Shown here in pieces: positions 39,206 through 45,327 of a DNA stretch of 45,327 nucleotides. The notes under the pieces were generated by a model. It saw nothing but the letters and a program-made list of their open reading frames with translations. It did no database searches and had not been told where the DNA came from. Each line of letters starts with the position of its first letter. The stretch's first letter is position 1. The position numbers were made by a program, and so were the translations under genes. Source of the stretch: Rhodospirillales bacterium (lineage in GTDB: Bacteria; Pseudomonadota; Alphaproteobacteria; ATCC43930; CGMCC-115725); the NCBI GenBank assembly GCA_028291405.1, contig JAQGID010000067.1:1-45327 (forward strand). The letters are read 5' to 3'.

Positions 39206-41574
39206 TGCGCGGCGATCCGCGCGGCGCCGTCCTGCATGGCGCGCCAAACCCGGCTCGGCGTCGCCGGCATGTCGAGATCGGTGACGCCGACCCGCCGCAG
39301 CGCGTCCAGCGTGGCGTTCATCACCGCCGGCGGCGCGCCGATCGTGCCGCTTTCGCCGACGCCCTTGACGCCGAGCGGATTGGTCGTGCACGGCACACAG
39401 CTGAACGCCGTCGTCAGGCTGCCAATGTCGCTCGCCCGCGGCATGCAGTAATCCATGAAGCTGCCGGAGAGGAGCTGGCCGGTCGTGCGGTCGTAGACGA
39501 CCTCCTCCAGCAGCGCCTGGCCGATCCCTTGCGCCGTGCTGCCGTGGATCTGGCCCTCGCAGATCATCGGGTTGATCGCATTGCCGACGTCGTCGACGAT
39601 CGCATAGCGGTCGATGCTGACCTGCCCGGTCTCGCGATCGATCTCGACCTCGCAGACGTGGCAGCCGTTCGGATAGTTCGGGACGTCGCCGGAATAGGTC
39701 GCGCTGGCGTCGAGGCCGACGCTGAACTGCGGCGGCAGAAAGGCGATCTGGAACAGCGATTTCGCGACGTCCTGGAGCGCCATGCTGCGGTCGGTTCCGG
39801 CGATGCGGAACTGGCCGGAATCGAACTCGAGATCGGCCTCGGCGACCTCCATCAGGAAAGCGGCGCGGGGGCGCGCCTTGGCGATGATCGCGTCGGACGC
39901 GAGCTTTAGCGCGTTGCCGGCGATCTGCGAGCTGCGCGCCGCAAACGTGCCGCGGCCGAACGGCACCTTGTCGGTGTCGCCCTGGACATAGCGGATCTCA
40001 TCGAAGGGGATGCCGAGGAACTCGCCGACGAGCTGCGCGAAGGCGGTCGCATGTCCCTGGCCGTGCGAATGCGTGCCGGCGAGGATCGTCACCATGCCGC
40101 TGGGGTCGAAATGCAGCTCCATCCGGTCGTTGAAGATGCCGGCGTGCTCGATGTAGTAGATGACCGAGCGGCCCCTGAGCTTGCCGGCCCGCTCGCTCGC
40201 CGCCTGCCGTTCAGCATAGCCCTGCCAATCGGCGAGCGCCATGCATTCGCCCATCAGCCGCTCGAACTCGCCGCTGTCGTAGACCGAGCCGGTCTGCGTC
40301 GCGTACGGCATCGCGCTCGACTTGACGAGGTTGCGGCGGCGGATCTCGTCGGGGCCGATGCCGAGCTTCACCGCCGCCGCGTCGAGCAGCCGTTCGATCA
40401 GGTAATTGCCCTCGGCCCTTCCCGGGCCGCGGTAGACGCTGATCGGCGCGGTATGGGTGAAGACCGCCGTCGCCGTCGCCCAGACCGCTGGGATGTCGTA
40501 GGCCCCCGGCGTATAGCGCAGCGTGTAGTCGATCGGCGCCGCGCCGGCCGACACGATATAGCCGCCGAGGGAATGCAGCGAATGCGCCCGCATCGCCAGG
40601 ATCTTGCCGTCGCGGTCGAGCGCCAGCTCGCCCTCGACGGTCTCGTCGCGGCCGTGGTTGTCGCTCATCAGCCCTTCCGAGCGCGATGCCGTCCATTTCA
40701 CTGGCCGGCCGCAGCGGCGCGACGCCCACAGCACCAGCGCGTCCTCGGGATAGGGGTCGGTTTTCATCCCGAAGCCGCCGCCGACGTCCGGCGCGATCAC
40801 ACGGAACTTGATCTCGTGCTCGTGGAAGATGCTGTTGGCCAGCAGCTCGCGGGCGGCGTGCGGCCCCTGCGAGCTGGTATGGAGCGTATACGTCCCCTCG
40901 GCGGCATCGTAGATGCCGAGCGCGGCGCGCCCCTCCATCGGGCTGGGATGGAGGCGGTTGTTCCTGAGCTTGAGCGCGATACGGTGGGCGGCGCCGGCGA
41001 ATGCCGCCTCGGCCGCGGCCTGATTGCCGATCGTCAGGGTGAAGCAGACGTTCCCCGGGCATTCCTCCCAGACGGCGACGGCGCCGGCGGCGACGGCGTC
41101 CGCCGCGGACACGGCCGCGGGCAGCGCCTCGTAATCAATCTCGAGAAGCTCGGCCGCGTCGCGCGCCTCGGCCAGCGTCTCGGCGACGACCATGGCGACG
41201 CGGTCGCCGACGTGACGGACGCGGTCGGCGACGAGGATCGGGCGCAGCGTGCGTAGCCCTTTCGGGCCGCCGATATCCTCCGGCATGAACTTCGGCGGGA
41301 TGCCGCCCAGCCCGTCGGCGGCGACGTCGGCGCCGGTCAGGACGCAGAGGACGCCCGGCGCCGAGCCGGCGGCTGCGGTGTCGATCCGCCGGATCCTCGC
41401 ATGCGCATGCGGCGAATAGATGATCACGGCATGGCATTGGTCGCGGAGCGAGATGTCGTCGACGAAGCGTCCCTTGCCGGTGAGAAAGCGCCGGTCCTCG
41501 ACCCGCCGGACCGGCTGGCCGATGCCGTACGAGCGCACCGCCGCCCGTTCTCTTCCCTTTTCGGGTGCCGCCAT
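39202..41574 (-). CDS. Xanthine dehydrogenase family molybdopterin-binding subunit
   Basis: A 790-residue large subunit of the molybdenum hydroxylase family (CoxL/XdhB-like). IGQPVRRVEDRRFLTGKGRFVDDI opens the a/b hammerhead domain; SVYRGPGRAEGNYLIERLLD is the cofactor loop; KGVGESGTIGAPPAVMNA near the C-terminus carries the catalytic Glu. The loop lacks the AYRCSFR of true CO dehydrogenase, so a hydroxylase of N-heterocycles, aldehydes or similar is more likely. The medium (FAD) and small (2Fe-2S) subunits are not in the window. GGGAGGGA precedes the ATG. Its stop overlaps the transporter ATPase start. Confidence 0.88.
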   Translation of the reverse strand: MAAPEKGRERAAVRSYGIGQPVRRVEDRRFLTGKGRFVDDISLRDQCHAVIIYSPHAHARIRRIDTAAAGSAPGVLCVLTGADVAADGLGGIPPKFMPEDIGGPKGLRTLRPILVADRVRHVGDRVAMVVAETLAEARDAAELLEIDYEALPAAVSAADAVAAGAVAVWEECPGNVCFTLTIGNQAAAEAAFAGAAHRIALKLRNNRLHPSPMEGRAALGIYDAAEGTYTLHTSSQGPHAARELLANSIFHEHEIKFRVIAPDVGGGFGMKTDPYPEDALVLWASRRCGRPVKWTASRSEGLMSDNHGRDETVEGELALDRDGKILAMRAHSLHSLGGYIVSAGAAPIDYTLRYTPGAYDIPAVWATATAVFTHTAPISVYRGPGRAEGNYLIERLLDAAAVKLGIGPDEIRRRNLVKSSAMPYATQTGSVYDSGEFERLMGECMALADWQGYAERQAASERAGKLRGRSVIYYIEHAGIFNDRMELHFDPSGMVTILAGTHSHGQGHATAFAQLVGEFLGIPFDEIRYVQGDTDKVPFGRGTFAARSSQIAGNALKLASDAIIAKARPRAAFLMEVAEADLEFDSGQFRIAGTDRSMALQDVAKSLFQIAFLPPQFSVGLDASATYSGDVPNYPNGCHVCEVEIDRETGQVSIDRYAIVDDVGNAINPMICEGQIHGSTAQGIGQALLEEVVYDRTTGQLLSGSFMDYCMPRASDIGSLTTAFSCVPCTTNPLGVKGVGESGTIGAPPAVMNATLDALRRVGVTDLDMPATPSRVWRAMQDGAARIAAQ

Positions 41575-41689
41575 CGCCGTCCCTCCCGCTCGATCTTTTT
41601 GCGGGCCGACGATGATGCGGCCCTGCCAGGAAGACTAGGACGGAGGATGCAACGGCGGCAAGTCTCCTTGGAGCGGCGGGCGCCTCGAT

Positions 41690-43189
41690 TTAGGCCGGCA
41701 TCGCGACGAAGCCGTAGCGCAGGTTGCTGCGCTCCGGACCGTTCGCCTCGTATCGCATCTTGATCGCGGCGAAGCGGTCGGTGCGCCACAGCCCGGCATG
41801 GCGCTCGTAACCGTAGAGCCGTGCCGAGTTCTCGCCGAAGATCGCGTTCTTCACTATCCCGTCGGCCGGGCCGAGCGGCTCCAGACCGTATTTCTTCTGC
41901 ATGTCCTCGGGCACCTCGAGGCGGCGGAAGCTCTCGATCTGCCATTGCGGCGCGCCGGTCCATACCGCATCGGTTCCCCAGACGACGTGATCGGCGCCGA
42001 GCCCCTTGATCAGCGTCGCGAGGATCGCGGCGGCTAGCCGCGGCTGCGCGACCGCGGTATAGGCCACCACCTGGCCGAGATCGCCATAGACGTTGGTAAC
42101 GCTGTATTTCTCGGGAATTTCGGCGAGGTCGCTGACCCACGAGCTGCGCCCGGTCGCGTTCCACTCCGCCATGCCCTGCTCGGGCGTGCCGCCGCCGACG
42201 TGGCGATAGCCCGAGTGATAGATGATGAAGTTGAGCTGCGGCCAGTCCTTCGCCGCCTTGCCGACGTCGCTGACGTCGGCGTAGCGGCGCAGATGCGGAA
42301 ACTTCTCCTCGGTCGCGGCGGCGAAAAGTCCCTTGTGGATGCAGACGTTGCGGATCCCCGCCTTGGCGAAGCGCTCGTAGGCCGGGTACATCAGCTTCTC
42401 GTCGTCGAGCCGCCAAGGGTAGTGGCTCGTCTCCTTATGGGTGTTGTCGCCGATCGTGTAGCCCTTCCACGAATCCGGGCGGTAGAGTTCGATGCCGCGA
42501 TCGATCGCCTCGAGCCAGCCGTTCTGTCCCGGTGTGATCGTGAAATGCGCCAGCATGCGGCGCGAGCCCGCCGCCTTGTTGATCTTCTCGCGCGTCGTGA
42601 AGACTTGGTCCTGCGCCAGGAACCAGTCCTGCGGGATCTCCGAAGGCGAGTTGGTGAGCAGCCCGACCTTGGTGTCGCTGTCGAGAAAGACCTCCTTGAA
42701 GTAGTTGTCGAACTTGAGGTCGTCGAGCGTCTGCTCCTTGCCGGCGAGGGCGGAATTCCAGCCCGCTTTGCCGACCGTCTCGCGCCCGCGCACGAAATTC
42801 TCCAACCGCGTGTCGTCACGCAGGAAATGCGTGTGGCCGTCGAAGATGAATTGGTCCTTCAGCGCATCGGCGCGCGCCTGCGCGAGGTCCGGCGTCGCCG
42901 CCTCGGCCTCGCTGACCTCGAAGAGCCTTCCCCACACCTGATTCATTGCGAGGAAGCAGGTCGCCATCCCGGCCGCCGTCTGGAAAAAGCGGCGGCGCGT
43001 CATGCCGAGCTTCTTCGCCATCGCGTCGCCCATCTCGGCGACCCGCACCTCGACCTCGCGCTGCTGCGCGTTCTGCGGCGGCGGATCGTATTCTTCGCTC
43101 GCCACGATCTGGGTCGGGACCGGCGAGGGGAAGGAATGCGTCTCGGCCGGCAGGAGATGCGTCTTCCGATCGGGGTCGCGAAACGGCAT
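41690..43189 (-). CDS. Amidohydrolase family protein with Tat-like signal
   Basis: A 499-residue amidohydrolase_2-type metal hydrolase or decarboxylase: FDGHTHF (HxH) at about residues 115-121, FIIYHSGYRH in the middle and VVWGTDAVW (metal Asp) later. A twin-arginine motif TRRRFF (64-69) followed by a hydrophobic run (71-83) is present, but it lies after a 60-residue hydrophilic N-terminus. The ATG at 43189 has a strong AGGAGG, so that extension seems to be translated. It is 115 bases upstream of the molybdenum hydroxylase on the same strand, perhaps one transcript. Reaction unknown. Confidence 0.82.
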   Translation of the reverse strand: MPFRDPDRKTHLLPAETHSFPSPVPTQIVASEEYDPPPQNAQQREVEVRVAEMGDAMAKKLGMTRRRFFQTAAGMATCFLAMNQVWGRLFEVSEAEAATPDLAQARADALKDQFIFDGHTHFLRDDTRLENFVRGRETVGKAGWNSALAGKEQTLDDLKFDNYFKEVFLDSDTKVGLLTNSPSEIPQDWFLAQDQVFTTREKINKAAGSRRMLAHFTITPGQNGWLEAIDRGIELYRPDSWKGYTIGDNTHKETSHYPWRLDDEKLMYPAYERFAKAGIRNVCIHKGLFAAATEEKFPHLRRYADVSDVGKAAKDWPQLNFIIYHSGYRHVGGGTPEQGMAEWNATGRSSWVSDLAEIPEKYSVTNVYGDLGQVVAYTAVAQPRLAAAILATLIKGLGADHVVWGTDAVWTGAPQWQIESFRRLEVPEDMQKKYGLEPLGPADGIVKNAIFGENSARLYGYERHAGLWRTDRFAAIKMRYEANGPERSNLRYGFVAMPA

Positions 43190-43358
43190 CTGGTCCTCCT
43201 ATCGTCGTTCATGCGCGATGATAAATACTCTTGAGGGGAGAGCATTCCATCCCTGTCCGCACTTCGCAAGCGAGGCCGGCGCCGCAGTTCCGATCATCTT
43301 GCGAGGTTGCAGCGTTAGCCTGCCGACGACGGCACGATAGCGAACGGAGCAGAGCGGC

Positions 43359-43886
43359 ATGCGCGGAACCTGTCGGCTGAAGTATCTGGCGATGGCGGTG
43401 GTCGTCGCCCTTGTCTTTGTGTCTTCTCGTGCTGGACCGGCAGTGGCGGATACCGCATCCGTGCCGCGCATCGCCTTTTTCGGCTTTCACCTGATCAACA
43501 CATCGCTCGAGCCGACGACGCCAGCCGAAGAAGCGCGTATCCGAATGCTCGACGACCTGTTCCGCGAGAAGGTCGGCGCTTCCGGCCGATTCGTGCTCGT
43601 CCCCATCCCGCCCGATGTTCGGGCCAAGCTCGCCGAGGGTCCGGATGTCGGCAGCTGCAACGGCTGCGAGCGCGATGTCGCGCGGAAGCTCGGTGCCGAT
43701 CACGCGGCCTGGGGGACGGTGCAGAAGGTCAGCAACCTCATCCTCAACATCAACGTCTATATGGAGGATGTGCAGTCCGGGACGGTCGATTTCGTTAAGA
43801 GCGTCGACATCCGCGGCAACACAGATGAATCGTGGCGTCACGGTCTCGACTACCTGCTGCGTCATTATTTGTTCGGCGAGCCGTGA
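43359..43886 (+). CDS. Exported DUF protein (DUF2380/DUF3280-like)
   Basis: A 175-residue protein with a signal peptide (LAMAVVVALVFVSSRAGPAVADT). The mature part reads PRIAFFGFHLINTSLEPTTP, then VLVPIPPDVRAKL, SCNGCERDVARKLGADHAAWGTVQKVSNLILNINVYM and ends DESWRHGLDYLLRHYLF. I know this pattern from exported proteins annotated as DUF2380 or DUF3280 in Bradyrhizobium and methylotrophs; which DUF number applies I am not certain of. CNGC may form a disulfide. It ends 12 bases before the NADH dehydrogenase gene, likely the same transcript. Confidence 0.75.
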   Translation: MRGTCRLKYLAMAVVVALVFVSSRAGPAVADTASVPRIAFFGFHLINTSLEPTTPAEEARIRMLDDLFREKVGASGRFVLVPIPPDVRAKLAEGPDVGSCNGCERDVARKLGADHAAWGTVQKVSNLILNINVYMEDVQSGTVDFVKSVDIRGNTDESWRHGLDYLLRHYLFGEP

Positions 43887-43898
43887 GTCGGAGATTCG

Positions 43899-45320
43899 GT
43901 GGATTTCGGCAGCGGATCCGCGCAATCTCATGTCATGGAATCCAGCCCGGCTCATCCCGCGGCTCAGCCCGCCACGCATCCCGACATCGCGGCGCCGGAG
44001 CCGGGCGACCGCGCCGGCCATCAGATCGTCATCGTCGGGGGCGGCGCCGGCGGGCTGGAGCTGGCGACAAGGCTGGGCGACCGCTTCGCCCGCAGCGGCG
44101 CCGGCCGGGTGACCCTGGTGGATTGCTCGCGGACGCATCTGTGGAAGCCGCTGCTGCATTCCGTCGCTGCCGGCAGCATGGATCCCGGCGAGCACGAGCT
44201 CGATTACCTCGCCCAGGCCTATTGGCATCATTTCCGCTTTCGCTACGGCGAGATGGCCGGGCTTGACCGGGCACGCAAGCTGGTCACGACGGCCGCCAGC
44301 TTCGACGACGAGGGTCGCGAGATCACCCCGCCGCGAAGCATCCCATACGATACGCTGGTGATCGCGATCGGCAGCGTCACCAACGATTTCGGCACGCCCG
44401 GCGCCGCCGAATACGCCGTGCCGCTGGATACGCCCGAGCAGGCCAAGCGCTTCAACCGGCGGCTCATCAATGCCTGCCTGCGTGCCAATACACAGACGGA
44501 GCCAGTGCGGCCGGGACAGCTCCACATCGCCATTATCGGTGCCGGGGCGACCGGCACGGAGCTCGCGGCCGAGCTGCACCGCACCGTCCGCGAAATCGTC
44601 GCCTTCGGGCTGGACCGGATCGATCCGGAAAAGGACATCCGCATCATCCTCGTCGAGGCCGGGCCCCGCATCCTCCCCGCGCTGCCCGAGCGCATTTCGA
44701 TCGCGACGAGCGCGCTACTGGCGAAGCTCGGCGTCGAGGTCCGTACCGGCGCCCGCGTCACCACGGTCCAGGCGGACGGCATTCGCCTCGCCGACGGCGA
44801 ATTCATCGCCTCCGAGCTCGTCGTCTGGGCAGCCGGCATCAAGGCCCCGGCCGTGCTGCGCGATCTCGATGGTCTCGAGTACAACCGGATCAACCAGCTC
44901 GTCGTCACGCAGACGCTGCAGACGACGCGCGATCCCGACATCTTCGTGTTCGGCGATTGCGCGGAGTGTCCGCGTCCCGGCGAAGCGACGCCGGTGCCGC
45001 CGCGGGCGCAGGCGGCGCACCAGGAGGCAAGCCACCTCTACCATCAGCTCCTCGATCGCCTCAAGGGCAAGCCGCTGGCGCCGTTCGTCTATCGCGATTT
45101 CGGCTCGCTCGTGTCGCTGGGACGCTACACCACGGTGGGCAGCCTGATGGGATTCCTCGTCGGCCGCAGCTTCTTCATCGAGGGCTTCTTCGCGCGGCTG
45201 ATGTACCGCTCGCTCTACAAGATGCACGAGTATGCGCTGTTCGGCTGGCGACGGGTCGTCGTCACCTTCCTCGCCCGCCTCCTCCTGCGCAGCTCAGAGC
45301 CGGAGGTGAAGCTGCATTAG
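43899..45320 (+). CDS. Type II NADH:quinone oxidoreductase-like (NDH-2)
   Basis: A 473-residue FAD/NAD(P) oxidoreductase with two dinucleotide motifs: IVIVGGGAGGLELA for FAD and IAIIGAGATGTELA for NADH. LVDCSRTHLWKPLLHSVAAG, VVWAAGIKAP and FVFGDCAECP follow the NDH-2 pattern. The C-terminus (SLMGFLVGRSFFIEGFFARLMYRSLYKMHEY) is the amphipathic membrane-binding part. It would pass electrons from NADH to quinone without proton pumping at the inner membrane face. I use the GTG at 43899 because GGAG lies 5 bases before it; ATG 43935 is possible but has no good site. Confidence 0.9.
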   Translation: MDFGSGSAQSHVMESSPAHPAAQPATHPDIAAPEPGDRAGHQIVIVGGGAGGLELATRLGDRFARSGAGRVTLVDCSRTHLWKPLLHSVAAGSMDPGEHELDYLAQAYWHHFRFRYGEMAGLDRARKLVTTAASFDDEGREITPPRSIPYDTLVIAIGSVTNDFGTPGAAEYAVPLDTPEQAKRFNRRLINACLRANTQTEPVRPGQLHIAIIGAGATGTELAAELHRTVREIVAFGLDRIDPEKDIRIILVEAGPRILPALPERISIATSALLAKLGVEVRTGARVTTVQADGIRLADGEFIASELVVWAAGIKAPAVLRDLDGLEYNRINQLVVTQTLQTTRDPDIFVFGDCAECPRPGEATPVPPRAQAAHQEASHLYHQLLDRLKGKPLAPFVYRDFGSLVSLGRYTTVGSLMGFLVGRSFFIEGFFARLMYRSLYKMHEYALFGWRRVVVTFLARLLLRSSEPEVKLH

Positions 45321-45327
45321 GCCGGCG

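Noticed and set aside
39202-41574. Aerobic CO dehydrogenase large subunit (coxL)
   Set aside because: The active-site loop is SVYRGPGR and lacks the AYRCSFR of true CO dehydrogenase; the other cox subunits are missing.

Overview
The window looks like a chromosome segment of a high-GC alphaproteobacterium, probably in or near Rhodospirillales or Hyphomicrobiales. The basis is strong GC bias at third codon positions, a PAS_5 protein, many orphan NMT1-type and Bug-type binding proteins, Rieske alpha subunits of the Reyranella/Bradyrhizobium kind, and many GTG starts with GTGA or ATGA overlaps. The genus cannot be fixed from this sequence. I saw no rRNA, tRNA, CRISPR array, phage or conjugation genes.

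Layout. 1-1450 is a worn insertion-sequence zone: the 3' end of an IS630-type transposase has cut a short-chain dehydrogenase gene, and an IS1182-type transposase remnant follows, flanked by inverted REP-like repeats. 1463-10096 (mostly minus) is a catabolic and uptake block: oxaloacetate decarboxylase-type lyase, UbiD-type decarboxylase, C-C hydrolase-like alpha/beta hydrolase, RutE-like reductase, a Bug binding protein and a complete NMT1/SsuABC-type transporter. A Rieske oxygenase (10252) diverges from it. 11.5-18.4 kb is mixed: metallo-beta-lactamase-fold lipoprotein, Sel1-repeat protein, small proteins, SDR, Cys-cluster protein and a four-PAS hybrid histidine kinase. 18.4-23 kb holds a dihydroxyphthalate-decarboxylase/NMT1-like protein, the collapsed remains of an ABC transporter (binding-protein tail, front half of the ATPase, back half of the permease), two further binding proteins and a PAS_5 protein. 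23-27 kb has dienelactone hydrolase, an APS-type CysH, HU, an MFS carrier and an unknown small protein.

26.9-33.3 kb is a second catabolic block built around a divergent promoter region: SDR, RutA-like flavin monooxygenase and Rieske oxygenase leftward; cupin, DszC/HpaH-like monooxygenase and a ribose-type binding protein rightward. 33.4-35.7 kb carries a compact module of an HtrA-like pseudoprotease, a short LuxR regulator and an intact HtrA protease. 35.7-43.2 kb (minus) is an amidohydrolase, an orphan molybdenum hydroxylase large subunit and a CUT2-type ABC transporter in overlapping genes; its likely binding protein is the one at 32.3 kb. The window ends with a DUF protein and a type II NADH dehydrogenase.

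Taken together, this is an accessory region for uptake and oxidative or decarboxylative breakdown of aromatic or heterocyclic organic acids. The substrates are not identifiable. The least ordinary items are the pseudoprotease/regulator/protease module, the two unassigned catabolic blocks, the operon joining a CUT2 transporter to a molybdenum hydroxylase, and the deletion scar in the 19.5-20.4 kb transporter.
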